Shown in pieces: positions 11,134-20,721 of a DNA stretch of 64,000 nucleotides. Made by a program: the position numbers and the translations under genes. Positions within the stretch are counted from its first letter, which is position 1. Each line of letters starts with the position of its first letter. The notes under the pieces are model-generated. The model saw nothing but the letters and a program-made list of their open reading frames with translations, did not search any database and was not told the DNA's origin. Origin of the DNA: JAGSOU01 sp049974865 (lineage in GTDB: Bacteria > Pseudomonadota > Alphaproteobacteria > Rhodobacterales > Rhodobacteraceae); contig JBNGCX010000004.1 in the NCBI GenBank assembly GCA_049974865.1, forward strand, positions 1 through 64,000, in the 5' to 3' direction.

Positions 11134-12027
11134 TTACGCCTGCCCCCCGTTGGGACGCACGCCTTCACGCTGCAACCTTTCGCGCAGCACTTCAATCTCG
11201 ACATCCAGGTCCGAGCGGTCGTCGAGCAGCAGTTTCTCGGTCCTGGCGGTGAAATTCTCTTCCAGATCGCTCAGCAGGGCCTCGTAATCGGCGCGCGCCC
11301 TGGCGTCGCGGGTCCGGCTGTAGAGGTCGGCGAACTTGACCGTCGCGTCGCGCGCACCCAGCAGGTAGACGCCCAGGTACTTGCGCGCGGAGGTCAGGTC
11401 GCGCGGGTCTTCTTCGACGGTGCGGAACATCTCTCGCGCGGTGGACTGGAAGCGCTCGACGCGCGCCTCCAGCTTGCGGTCCTCGGCGCGGCGGATGGCG
11501 TCAGTCATGGCCTGTAGGTGCTTCTCGGCCTCGTCCACGGCGCGCGCCACACGGTCCTGCTGGAAGGTGTCGATGCCCTCCATCCCCTTGTCCTTCAGCG
11601 GGTCGAGGCCGAAGGCGAAGCTGTGCAGTACCGCGCCCAGAATGGCAAAGACCGCGGCCTCCACCGCGCCGTGCGCCGCGATGCCCGCCAGGGCCAGCCC
11701 CGCGCCAGTCAGAGCGGACGCAAAGATCTTGCGCGGAATGGCGGGGCGGCGCGCAACCTTGCGCGCCTCATAGGCTTCCTGCGCAAGGATTCCCTCGCGC
11801 GTCAGCCAAGCGGCGAGGATTAATGTGCCGAAGGCCCCCAGGTAGACGGCCATGTTCACCGGGTCGGAGAAGAACGCCCGCCAGGCCAGCGGGAAGGGGG
11901 CGAGGAACAGCAGGTTCACCCGCCCGCCGGCGCGGGTGCGCCGGCGCCCCCGGAACGGGTTGCGCGGCCCGGGCGCGTTCTCGGGGCCGCCTTGGGGGCT
12001 GAATTTGCCGCCGTACCGCTGCGCCAT
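11134..12027 (-). CDS. XpaC-like membrane protein (5-bromo-4-chloroindolyl phosphate hydrolysis family)
   Basis: 297 residues. Up to four membrane-spanning segments lie in the first half (around NLLFLAPFPLAWRAFF, NMAVYLGAFGTLILAAW, ASALTGAGLALAGIAAHG and AVEAAVFAILGAVLHSFAFG), followed by a helical cytoplasmic C-terminal half. This is the arrangement of the XpaC family, which is repeatedly next to telA. The family name comes from an old phenotype; true phosphatase activity is doubtful. Its ATG at 12027 overlaps by one base the TGA of a 28-codon ORF (TGATG), so translation is probably coupled to that microprotein. The open frame extends upstream, but the coupled ATG is the better start. Confidence 0.85.
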   Translation of the reverse strand: MAQRYGGKFSPQGGPENAPGPRNPFRGRRRTRAGGRVNLLFLAPFPLAWRAFFSDPVNMAVYLGAFGTLILAAWLTREGILAQEAYEARKVARRPAIPRKIFASALTGAGLALAGIAAHGAVEAAVFAILGAVLHSFAFGLDPLKDKGMEGIDTFQQDRVARAVDEAEKHLQAMTDAIRRAEDRKLEARVERFQSTAREMFRTVEEDPRDLTSARKYLGVYLLGARDATVKFADLYSRTRDARARADYEALLSDLEENFTARTEKLLLDDRSDLDVEIEVLRERLQREGVRPNGGQA

Positions 12028-12113
12028 CACATGCCCCCGCCCGTGGCCGAAACATAGAGCATCAGCGCCACCAGCAGGAAGAAAGCCAGCTTCTGCAACC
12101 CGGTTTCTGACAT
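12027..12113 (-). CDS. Single-span membrane microprotein (28 aa) upstream of xpaC
   Basis: The 28-codon ORF reads MSETGLQKLAFFLLVALMLY, then VSATGGGM, and ends in TGA overlapping the xpaC ATG. One hydrophobic helix covers most of the length, with a polar N-terminus and a Gly-rich tail. AAAGGG lies eight bases before the ATG. The tight TGATG coupling, good ribosome-binding site and clean hydrophobic composition argue for a real product. It might be a small subunit of the XpaC/TelA assembly or a leader that sets xpaC translation. It is too short for homology calls by eye. Confidence 0.6.
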   Translation of the reverse strand: MSETGLQKLAFFLLVALMLYVSATGGGM

Positions 12114-12177
12114 CTGTCGCCCTTTCGGTCTGCCGCTCTTTCCCTATACGCGATACGGCGCTTGCGCGAAACAATCC

Positions 12178-13002
12178 TCAGGCGCGGTGGCTCTGCGCGG
12201 CACGGCGCTCGGCCGCCAGCTTGCGCTTGTAGCCCGATTGCAGGAACTCCACGGCGAACAGCACCACCACCGCGAAATAGAAGGTGGTCTTGGACATCGG
12301 CACCACCGCGTAGCCGAAGAATTTCAGGCCCAGCGTCTCGTCATGCATGGCATGGGCCGCGGCCACCCCGGCCTCGCCCAGCAGCACCACGCCCACGATC
12401 AGCAGGATGAACAGGCCCAGCACCTCGTACATCCGGTTCTTTTCCAGGAACGCCGTCACCCCGTCGGCCAGGATCAGCATTGCCGCGCCCGAGATCAGGA
12501 TCGCCGCGGCCAGCACCGGGAAAACATCGGTGATCGCCAGTGCCGAAAGGATCGAGTCGAAACTGAAGATCAGGTTCATCGTCACGATCAGCCCGATCAC
12601 CTGCAGGCCCGATTTGCCGGTCTTGCCCTCGACATCATGGTCGAGGTGATCGACCGACAGCATGTGGCTGATCTCCTTGACCGCGGTGTAGATGATGAAC
12701 ACGCCGCCGAAGATGAACACCACGGTGGCGAAGTTCACCGCGCCCTCCAGCACCCCGGTCCAGGTCATCACGAAGAAGGGCTCCGATAGCCCCTCCAGCA
12801 GGCGGACCATCACGAAAAGCAGCACGACCCGCAGCGTCACAGCGATAATGATCCCCCAGAACCGCACCGCACGCTGCTGCGCGACCGGCGCGCGCTGGCT
12901 TTCGATGCTGATGTAAAGCAGGTTGTCGAAGCCCAGCACCGCCTGCAGGAAGCACAGCATCAGCAGGTTGCCGAGGTTCTCGATCGTGAAAAGGTCCGCC
13001 AT
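12178..13002 (-). CDS. TerC/YkoY-family integral membrane protein
   Basis: 274 residues with about seven transmembrane helices. The family signature appears twice: LQAVLGFDNLLYI near residues 19-31 and MNLIFSFDSILSAL near 142-155. The membrane-embedded Asp of FDN/FDS is thought to bind a metal ion. Relatives export manganese or are needed for tellurite resistance. It lies 65 bp upstream of the xpaC microprotein on the same strand, completing a TerC-XpaC-TelA set. No yybP-ykoY manganese riboswitch is recognisable in the 71 bp before it. Confidence 0.9.
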   Translation of the reverse strand: MADLFTIENLGNLLMLCFLQAVLGFDNLLYISIESQRAPVAQQRAVRFWGIIIAVTLRVVLLFVMVRLLEGLSEPFFVMTWTGVLEGAVNFATVVFIFGGVFIIYTAVKEISHMLSVDHLDHDVEGKTGKSGLQVIGLIVTMNLIFSFDSILSALAITDVFPVLAAAILISGAAMLILADGVTAFLEKNRMYEVLGLFILLIVGVVLLGEAGVAAAHAMHDETLGLKFFGYAVVPMSKTTFYFAVVVLFAVEFLQSGYKRKLAAERRAAQSHRA

Positions 13003-13073
13003 CCTATGCGCTCCATAAAAAAAGCCTTACGGGCAGGAATGCACAGTGCGCGGCCTGGGGCAAGGTTGTTGGC

Positions 13074-13877
<804 letters not shown>

Positions 13878-14080
13878 GGGCCCTCTCTACGCCTTTGCGG
13901 GGCGAAGCGGAAGCCGGTCTCGTGGCCGCGCTGTCACCCGCGCATGTCCGCCCACGGGCTGCGGCAGGACAACCCTTTGCGCACCAAGGGAAAGCAGCAT
14001 GCGGGGCGGGCGCGCGACTCATGGTATCATGCGATCTTCCACCGGCAGAGCCCGGGCGGAAAGCCACAGGGAGAATTTCC

Positions 14081-14671
14081 ATGAAACCTGCATTGATTTC
14101 TTTGATCGCGCTGGCCGCCGCGGTGGCGTTTTCAGGCGCAGCCCGCGCCGATGATTACGACCTCGATGCGCTGCGGGCGGCTACCGAGAAATACAAGGAC
14201 GTGAACGTGGCCCTGGCCGAGGGCTACATCCCCGACCCCTCGGGGGCCTGCGTGACAGCGGCGGCCGAGGGGTTGCCGCCGGAATGGGGCGGGATGGGGA
14301 TTCACTATCTCAACCCGGCGATGCTGAAGATCACCGCGACCGAGCCGCGCGTGGACGGCATGAGCACCCACACCGATTTCATGAAGCCCGCGATCCTGCT
14401 CTACGAGCCGCAGGCGGATGGCACGCTGGAGCTCGTGGGGATCGAGAACCTGGTCTTCGAAACGGCGTGGCGCGGAATGGGCCATGACGGCCCGCCGATG
14501 CTCAACGGCCGCGAATGGGATCACATGGCGGACATGCACGACACGCCGGGGGACGAGGCGCATGGCTTCATGCCGCATTTCGACCAGCATGTCTGGCTGT
14601 TCCGCGACAATCCCACCGGAACGCTCATGCCATTCAACCCGAACGTCACCTGCGACCATCACCGCGGCTAG
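14081..14671 (+). CDS. Secreted protein of unknown function
   Basis: 196 residues with a clear Sec signal peptide (MKPALISLIALAAAVAFSGAARA, cleavage after ARA). The mature part has conserved-looking blocks: GGMGIHYLNPAMLKI, PAILLYEPQADGTLELVGIENLVFE, and a His/Asp-rich C-terminus (EWDHMADMHDT, HFDQHVWLF, TCDHH) that could bind a metal. I recognise similar 'HYLNP ... LYEP' proteins as widespread but without a known role. Its two cysteines (C47 and the C-terminal one) could form a disulfide. The ATG at 14081 follows AGGGAGA. A 203-bp gap upstream is shared with the divergent rluB start. Confidence 0.72.
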   Translation: MKPALISLIALAAAVAFSGAARADDYDLDALRAATEKYKDVNVALAEGYIPDPSGACVTAAAEGLPPEWGGMGIHYLNPAMLKITATEPRVDGMSTHTDFMKPAILLYEPQADGTLELVGIENLVFETAWRGMGHDGPPMLNGREWDHMADMHDTPGDEAHGFMPHFDQHVWLFRDNPTGTLMPFNPNVTCDHHRG

Positions 14672-14732
14672 CGGCCGCGACCCCGCGCGAAAGCGGCTTG
14701 CGCGGGGCAGGGCGGCGGGGCATTGAGGGGGC

Positions 14733-15185
14733 ATGAGCCCCTTCACCAGCTACATGGACGCCGCCCTTGACGAGGCCCGCGCCGCCGCCGAGCGCGGCGA
14801 GGTGCCGGTGGGCGCGGTGATCGTCGCGCCCTCTGGCCGGATCGTTGCGCGCGCCGGCAACCGCACCCGCGAGCTGAGCGATCCCACGGCCCATGCCGAG
14901 ATCCTGGCGCTGCGCGCGGCCTGCGCGGCGGCGGGCAGCGAGAGGCTGCCGGGCCATGACCTCTACGTGACGCTGGAACCCTGCCCGATGTGCGCCTCGG
15001 CCATCAGCCAGGCGCGGATCGCACGGCTTTACTATGGTGCGGCGGACCCGAAATCGGGCGGCGTGGCGCATGGCCCGCGGGTGTTCGAGCACCCGCAGAG
15101 CCACCATGTGCCCGAGGTCTATGACGGGATCGCCGCGGAAGAGGCCGAGCGCCTGCTGAAGATGTTCTTCGTCGAGCGCCGCTAG
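14733..15185 (+). CDS. tadA: tRNA(Arg) adenosine-34 deaminase
   Basis: 150 residues. TadA converts the wobble adenosine of tRNA-Arg(ACG) to inosine. The zinc-dependent deaminase motifs are complete: HAE (H54, proton-shuttling E56) and PCPMC (C84, C87). TLEPCPMCASAISQARI is the tRNA-deaminase version rather than the cytidine- or guanine-deaminase type, although guanine-deaminase-like relatives share it. It lies 61 bp after the secreted orphan and is followed 13 bp later by the convergent metallo-hydrolase. Confidence 0.94.
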   Translation: MSPFTSYMDAALDEARAAAERGEVPVGAVIVAPSGRIVARAGNRTRELSDPTAHAEILALRAACAAAGSERLPGHDLYVTLEPCPMCASAISQARIARLYYGAADPKSGGVAHGPRVFEHPQSHHVPEVYDGIAAEEAERLLKMFFVERR

Positions 15186-15198
15186 GCGGCGCGCGGGC

Positions 15199-15891
15199 TC
15201 ACAGCCGGATCGGCTCCATCACCTCGGGCTCGATCACGTCCACGCCGGGCAGGCTGTCCTTCAGCACCGCTGCCGACTGTTCGAGGATCGGGAAGGTGCG
15301 GTAGTGGCAGGGGATGATGGTCTTGAAATCGAAGAAGGTCTGCGCCGCATAGGCCACGCGCTTCATGTCCATGGTGAAATGGCCGCCCGAGCACAGGATG
15401 CCGATATCCGGCGCGTGCAGGTCGTTGAAGATCTTCATGTCCGCCATCACGTCGGTATCGCCCGAGACATAGATCGTGTGGCCCTCGCCCGCGATCATGA
15501 ATCCCGCCTCGCCGCCGGTGTAGATCGGCTCATGCGCGCCATTGACCGAGGAGGAATGCACGGCGTTGACCATGGTCACCCGCACCTCGCCCAGCGCGAT
15601 GGTGCCGCCCTTGTTGAAGCCGATGGTCTCGATCCCTTCGCGTTCCTCCCACCAGCTCATCAGGTCGTAGATGCCCGCCACCGGCACGCCCAGTTCCTGT
15701 GCGATGCCCACGGCATCGCCGGAATGGTCGCTGTGGCCGTGGGTGATCAGGATATGCGTGGCCCCCTCGATCGCCTCGGCCCGGCGGGCATCGGGGAACA
15801 TGGGGTTGCCGCTCATCCAGGGGTCGAGCAACAGCACCTGGTCGGCGATCTCGATGCGGAAACCGGAATGTCCCAGCCATGTGATTTTCAT
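15199..15891 (-). CDS. UPF0173 metal-dependent hydrolase (metallo-beta-lactamase fold)
   Basis: 230 residues. The metallo-beta-lactamase motif THGHSDH (H51, H53, D55, H56) binds the di-metal centre, and YVSGDTDVMADMKI carries the bridging-Asp segment. The start MKITWLGHSGFRIE is the classical UPF0173 N-terminus. The substrate is unknown; relatives include UlaG-like lactonases and tRNA 3'-processing-like hydrolases, none assignable here. It converges with tadA and is divergent from the ceramidase homologue. Confidence 0.9.
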   Translation of the reverse strand: MKITWLGHSGFRIEIADQVLLLDPWMSGNPMFPDARRAEAIEGATHILITHGHSDHSGDAVGIAQELGVPVAGIYDLMSWWEEREGIETIGFNKGGTIALGEVRVTMVNAVHSSSVNGAHEPIYTGGEAGFMIAGEGHTIYVSGDTDVMADMKIFNDLHAPDIGILCSGGHFTMDMKRVAYAAQTFFDFKTIIPCHYRTFPILEQSAAVLKDSLPGVDVIEPEVMEPIRL

Positions 15892-15946
15892 TTCGCTCTC
15901 CTATCTTGAGTTGCGGCAAGCTTAGCAAAGGGAAAGGCCCCCGCCT

Positions 15947-16609
15947 ATGGATTGGACGCGCCCGGTCGATTCTTACTGCGAACGGCTCGATCCCGGCTAC
16001 TGGGCCGAGCCGGTGAACGCGGTCACCAATCTCGCCTTCCTTCTGGCCGCGCTGGTGATGTGGCGGCGCCTGCGCGGGCAGCCCCTGCCGCTGGCCCGGG
16101 CGATGGCGGCGGTGCTGGCGGTGATCGGCATCGGCTCCTACCTGTTTCACACCCATGCCACGGCCTGGGCGGGGCTGGCCGACGTGTTGCCGATCCTGGG
16201 TTTCATCCTGCTCTACCTCTACGCCGCCAACCGCCATTTCTGGGGGCTGCGGGTCTGGCCCGCGCTGGCGCTGACGGCGCTGTTTTTCCCCTATGCCGCG
16301 GCCACGGTGCCACTCTTTTCCATGATCCCCGGCCTCGGCTCCTCGGCGGGCTATGCGCCGGTGCCGCTGTTGATCCTGGTCTATGCCGCGCTGCTGCGCC
16401 GCCGGGCGCCCGACACCGCGCGCGGGTTGGCCGCCGGGGCGGGCGTCCTGATCGTCTCGCTGACCTTCCGCACGCTTGATCAGCCGCTCTGCGCCGCCTG
16501 GCCGCTGGGCACGCATTTCCTGTGGCATATCCTCAACGCCACGATGCTGGGCTGGATGATCGAGACCTATCGCCGCCACATGCTTGCAGCGCCGCGCGCG
16601 CAGGGCTAA
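15947..16609 (+). CDS. Ceramidase-family (CREST superfamily) membrane hydrolase
   Basis: 220 residues with about seven transmembrane helices. The N-terminal SYCERLDPGYWAEPVNAVTNLAF segment, the second-helix SYLFHTHATAWAGLADVLP and the C-terminal GTHFLWHILNA carry the Ser/His/Asp set that coordinates zinc in alkaline ceramidases and the wider CREST superfamily. Eukaryotic members cleave ceramide to sphingosine and fatty acid. The bacterial substrate is unknown; sphingolipids are not expected in most Rhodobacterales, so another N-acyl lipid, such as an ornithine- or glutamine-linked one, is an inference worth testing. It is followed 31 bp later by gatC. Confidence 0.87.
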   Translation: MDWTRPVDSYCERLDPGYWAEPVNAVTNLAFLLAALVMWRRLRGQPLPLARAMAAVLAVIGIGSYLFHTHATAWAGLADVLPILGFILLYLYAANRHFWGLRVWPALALTALFFPYAAATVPLFSMIPGLGSSAGYAPVPLLILVYAALLRRRAPDTARGLAAGAGVLIVSLTFRTLDQPLCAAWPLGTHFLWHILNATMLGWMIETYRRHMLAAPRAQG

Positions 16610-16640
16610 ACCCGGTCCCGACATCCAGACGGAGACGGCC

Positions 16641-16928
16641 ATGTCCATTGACATCGATACCGCCCGGCGCGTGGCGCATCTGGCGCGCATCGCCGTGAAA
16701 GAAGAAGACCTGCCGGCCCTGGCAGGCGAGCTTTCGAATATCCTGACCTTCATGGAACAGCTCAACGAGGTGGACGTGGAGGGCGTGGAGCCGATGACCT
16801 CGGTCACGCCGATGCGGCTGAAGCGCCGCGAGGACGTGGTCACCGACGGCGGCTACCCCGAAAAGATCCTGTCCAACGCCCCCGACGCGCGCGAAGGCTT
16901 CTTCGCCGTGCCGAAAGTGGTGGAGTAA
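16641..16928 (+). CDS. gatC: Asp-tRNA(Asn)/Glu-tRNA(Gln) amidotransferase subunit C
   Basis: 95 residues, normal for GatC, which stabilises the GatA-GatB interface in the transamidosome. Starts MSIDIDTARRVAHLARI and contains the conserved VEGVEPMTSVTPM...R.D.V.DGGYPEKIL...APDAREGFFAVPKVVE. GGAGA lies 5 bp before the ATG. It is three bases before gatA, forming the gatCA operon; gatB is not in the window. Confidence 0.95.
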   Translation: MSIDIDTARRVAHLARIAVKEEDLPALAGELSNILTFMEQLNEVDVEGVEPMTSVTPMRLKRREDVVTDGGYPEKILSNAPDAREGFFAVPKVVE

Positions 16929-16931
16929 ACC

Positions 16932-18419
<1,488 letters not shown>

Positions 18420-18454
18420 TGTCCCGCGCCGAAGAGCGAAGAGCAGGGTTCATC

Positions 18455-19117
18455 ATGAAACGGTATGGGTTTTCGGCGCTGGTGTTGGCGTCGCTGGCGG
18501 CATGTTCCCCCGAGGTGCCGGATTCGGCGGCCGGGGTCGGCTTCGGCGATTACGGCACCTACCAGGCCGCGCGCGAGCAGACATTGCAGGGCGATCCGGT
18601 GACGGTGCAGCCGCTCGGCGCAGAGGCGCCGTTGGACACCGCGGCTTCAGGCCTGCCCGCCGCCGAGGCGCCGGCCGCGGCCGAGACCGGGACCGCCGAT
18701 GCGGCCACCGCCGAGGCGGTGCCCAACAATCCCGGCCTCTCGGACGAGCAGGATTTCAAGGCGGTCACCGCGCGCGAAACCATCGAGAGCGACCGCGAGC
18801 GCCTGGCCGCGCTGCGCCAGCAGTACGAGTTCATCGAGCCCGAGGCGCTGCCCGACCGCGCGCCCTCCACGGGGCCCAACATCGTGGCCTACGCGCTGAG
18901 CACCACCAACCGGGTGGGCGAGCAGGTCTATCGCCGCTCGGGCCTGAAGCTCAGCTCCAGTCAGCGCGCCTGCGCCCGCTACGCCTCGCCCGACCTGGCA
19001 CAACAGGCCTTCCTCGAGGCCGGCGGTCCGCAGCGCGACCGCAAGAATCTCGATCCCGACGGCGACGGCTTTGCCTGCGCCTGGGACCCCAGGCCCTTCC
19101 GCCTCGCGCGGCGCTGA
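18455..19117 (+). CDS. Lipoprotein with excalibur-like calcium-binding C-terminus
   Basis: 220 residues. A lipoprotein signal peptide ends at lipobox LASLAAC (lipidated C17). A long Ala/Glu/Pro-rich, probably disordered spacer follows, then a C-terminal module of about 70 residues (YRRSGLKLSSSQRACARYASPDLAQQAFLEAGGP) ending in DPDGDGFACAWDP. That is the DxDxDG calcium-loop plus Cys arrangement of excalibur domains. Such proteins sit in the cell envelope; their function is unknown. It lies 36 bp after gatA and six bases before the amidase, so a small envelope operon is plausible. Confidence 0.78.
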   Translation: MKRYGFSALVLASLAACSPEVPDSAAGVGFGDYGTYQAAREQTLQGDPVTVQPLGAEAPLDTAASGLPAAEAPAAAETGTADAATAEAVPNNPGLSDEQDFKAVTARETIESDRERLAALRQQYEFIEPEALPDRAPSTGPNIVAYALSTTNRVGEQVYRRSGLKLSSSQRACARYASPDLAQQAFLEAGGPQRDRKNLDPDGDGFACAWDPRPFRLARR

Positions 19118-19123
19118 GGACGC

Positions 19124-19813
19124 GTGACCGCGCACAGCTGCCCCTCGCCCAATTGCGGCCCCCGCCGCGGCGGGGCGCGGCCTGACATGGTCGTGCTGCA
19201 CTACACCGCAATGCCCAGCGCGGAGGCCGCGCTGGAACGCCTGTGCGATCCGGGCGCCGAGGTCTCGGCGCATTACCTGATCGCCGAGGATGGGCGGCTC
19301 TTCCACATGGTCGCCGAGGAGATGCGCGCCTGGCATGCCGGGGCGGGGCGTTGGGGCGATGTGTCCGACGTCAATTCCCGTTCCATCGGCATCGAACTGG
19401 CCAATACCGGCACCGCCCCCTATCCCGAACCGCAGATGGCAGCGCTGGAGCGCCTGCTGGCCGGCATCCTAGGGCGCTGGTCGATCCCGCCCGAACGGGT
19501 AATGGGCCATTCCGACATGGCGCCGGCCCGCAAGTCCGACCCCGGGCGCCGCTTTGACTGGCGCCGCCTGGCGCGGGCCGGCCTGTCGGTCTGGCCTTGC
19601 CCCGAGCATGTTCCCGCGCCCGACGAGGCCGCCTTCCGCGCCGCCCTGCAGGCCTTTGGCTATGACGGGGAGCACCCCACCGACCTGCTGCTCGACGCGC
19701 TGCGCCAGCGCTTCCGCCCCTGGGCGGAGGGGCCCCTGGCGGCCGAGGACATGGCCGTGGCGCTGGACCTTGCCCGCCGCTTCCCCGTTGACCGGGGCGC
19801 AGTCAATACCTAG
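19124..19813 (+). CDS. N-acetylmuramoyl-L-alanine amidase (AmpD/amidase_2 type)
   Basis: 229 residues, GTG start preceded by GAGGA. The amidase_2 domain carries the zinc ligands H26 (VVLHYTA), H129 (MGHSD) and D139 (KSDPG), and the general-acid region AHYLIAEDG. There is no signal peptide, so it is probably the cytoplasmic AmpD-like enzyme that removes the peptide from anhydro-muropeptides during wall recycling. The C-terminal ~55 residues (HPTDLLLDALRQRFRPWAEGPL) resemble a peptidoglycan-binding helical module. Its TAG stop overlaps the -10 region of the rnpB promoter. Confidence 0.9.
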   Translation: MTAHSCPSPNCGPRRGGARPDMVVLHYTAMPSAEAALERLCDPGAEVSAHYLIAEDGRLFHMVAEEMRAWHAGAGRWGDVSDVNSRSIGIELANTGTAPYPEPQMAALERLLAGILGRWSIPPERVMGHSDMAPARKSDPGRRFDWRRLARAGLSVWPCPEHVPAPDEAAFRAALQAFGYDGEHPTDLLLDALRQRFRPWAEGPLAAEDMAVALDLARRFPVDRGAVNT

Positions 19814-19818
19814 ATAAC
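19788..19818 (+). promoter_or_regulatory. rnpB promoter inside the amidase 3' end
   Basis: TTGACC at 19788-19793 and TAGATAAC at 19811-19818 with a 17-bp spacer. The expected transcription start near 19822-19824 coincides with the first base of the RNase P P1 helix (19823). The -10 element includes the amidase TAG stop codon. The -35 is strong (5 of 6 to TTGACA) and the -10 is moderate. Confidence 0.55.
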
Positions 19819-19821
19819 CAG

Positions 19822-20221
19822 GGCGCGCGGATGGCTGGATGGCCGCGGGGGAGACCCCGAGGAAAGTCCGGACTCCACGAAGCGACGGTGCCGGGTAACG
19901 CCCGGCCGGGGAAACCCGAGGGAAAGCGCCACAGAGAACAGACTGCCACCGCACAGGTCGGTTCGTCCGATACCATCGGTGGTCAAGGTGAAACGGTGGG
20001 GTAAGAGCCCACCGCGGGGCTGGCAACAGTCCCGGCACGGCAAGCCCCACCGGGAGCAATGCCGAATAGGGACCTCGCGGGGCTGCGGCCCCAGGGCGGC
20101 TTCGGCCCAGAGGTCCGGGTAGGCAGCTGGAGCCCGTCAGCAATGGCGGGCGTAGAGGAATGGTCATCCAGGGAGGGCAACCTCCTGGACAGAATCCGGC
20201 TTACAGGCCATCCGCGCGCGA
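19822..20221 (+). ncRNA. rnpB: RNase P RNA (class A)
   Basis: About 400 nt. The ribozyme subunit of RNase P, which removes 5' leaders from pre-tRNAs. Recognised by the universally conserved blocks GAGGAAAGTCCGGACTCC (P4 5' strand region) near 19858, ACAGAGAACAGACTGCC, GGTGAAACGGTGGGGTAAGAGCCCACC near 19987, and the 3' GAATCCGGCTTACAGGCC, where P4 closes. The ends are fixed by a perfect 13-bp P1 helix pairing 19823-19835 with 20207-20219. It starts 9 bp after the amidase stop codon. Confidence 0.95.
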
Positions 20222-20319
20222 ATTGCTGTTGACTCGGCCAGCCTGACCATTAAAAGGCGGGCTTCAAGGATTTTCACGGGGCGCGCATTGTCACGCGGCC
20301 CGCGCGACGGAGAAGACAC

Positions 20320-20487
20320 ATGGCGAAGCCGACCACCATCAAGATCCGCCTGAACTCGACCGCGGGCACCGGCCACTTCTACGTGACCAAGAAGAACGCC
20401 CGCACCATGACCGAGAAGATGACCGTGCGCAAATACGACCCGGTCGTGCGTCAGCATGTCGAATACAAGGAAGGCAAGATCAAGTAA
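20320..20487 (+). CDS. rpmG: 50S ribosomal protein L33
   Basis: 55 residues: MAKPTTIKIRLNSTAGTGHF then YVTKKNARTMTEKMTVRKYDP and a Lys-rich end, KEGKIK. It is the Cys-less (zinc-independent) form of L33, bound near the ribosomal E site. GGAGA precedes the ATG. A possible promoter is TTGACT (20229-20234), 16 bp, TAAAAG (20251-20256), just after rnpB. A clear intrinsic terminator follows at 20516, so it is a single-gene transcript. Confidence 0.96.
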   Translation: MAKPTTIKIRLNSTAGTGHFYVTKKNARTMTEKMTVRKYDPVVRQHVEYKEGKIK

Positions 20488-20515
20488 GCCACGCGCTTGC
20501 TGATCCTGTGACAAG

Positions 20516-20541
20516 GGCCGCGCCGAGAGCGCGGCCTTTTT
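20516..20541 (+). terminator. Intrinsic terminator of rpmG
   Basis: A perfect 8-bp stem GGCCGCGC / GCGCGGCC with loop CGAGA, followed directly by TTTTTCG, 28 bp after the rpmG stop. Confidence 0.9.
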
Positions 20542-20554
20542 CGTTTGTCACAGT

Positions 20555-20665
20555 GCGGCGCCTGACGGCGCCATTTCTTTTGTCTGCACCGCGCCTTCGG
20601 CGCGCCGCGGTGCGAGTATTTGCACCAAGAAGAAGGGAGGGGGCTTCTTCTTGGGTAAAATACTC
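20555..20665 (+). repeat. Dispersed intergenic repeat with inverted 3' tails
   Basis: This copy lies between the terminators of rpmG and the Bax-inhibitor gene. It carries the family order: a GGCGCC-type hairpin, TTTCTTTTGTCT, a second GC hairpin (GCGCCTTCGGCGC), then GAGTATTT..ACCAAGAAGAAG. Unlike the other copies, the last 22 bases (20614-20635) are followed after eight bases by their near-perfect inverse (20644-20665, about three mismatches), making a large cruciform. Confidence 0.65.
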
Positions 20666-20670
20666 AAAAG

Positions 20671-20698
20671 AAAAGGGCCGGCGCTGGGCCGGCCCTTT
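20671..20698 (-). terminator. Intrinsic terminator of the Bax-inhibitor-1 homologue
   Basis: On the minus strand, AAAGGGCCGG pairs with CCGGCCCTTT around a short loop, followed by TTTTCTTTTGAG. It begins 23 bp after the stop codon of the 20722-21462 gene. Confidence 0.82.
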
Positions 20699-20721
20699 GA
20701 CGTTCTGGCTGATTCCGCGTG

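Noticed and set aside
13003..13073. Manganese riboswitch upstream of terC
   Set aside because: The 71-bp gap is too short and shows no yybP-ykoY-type conserved loops.
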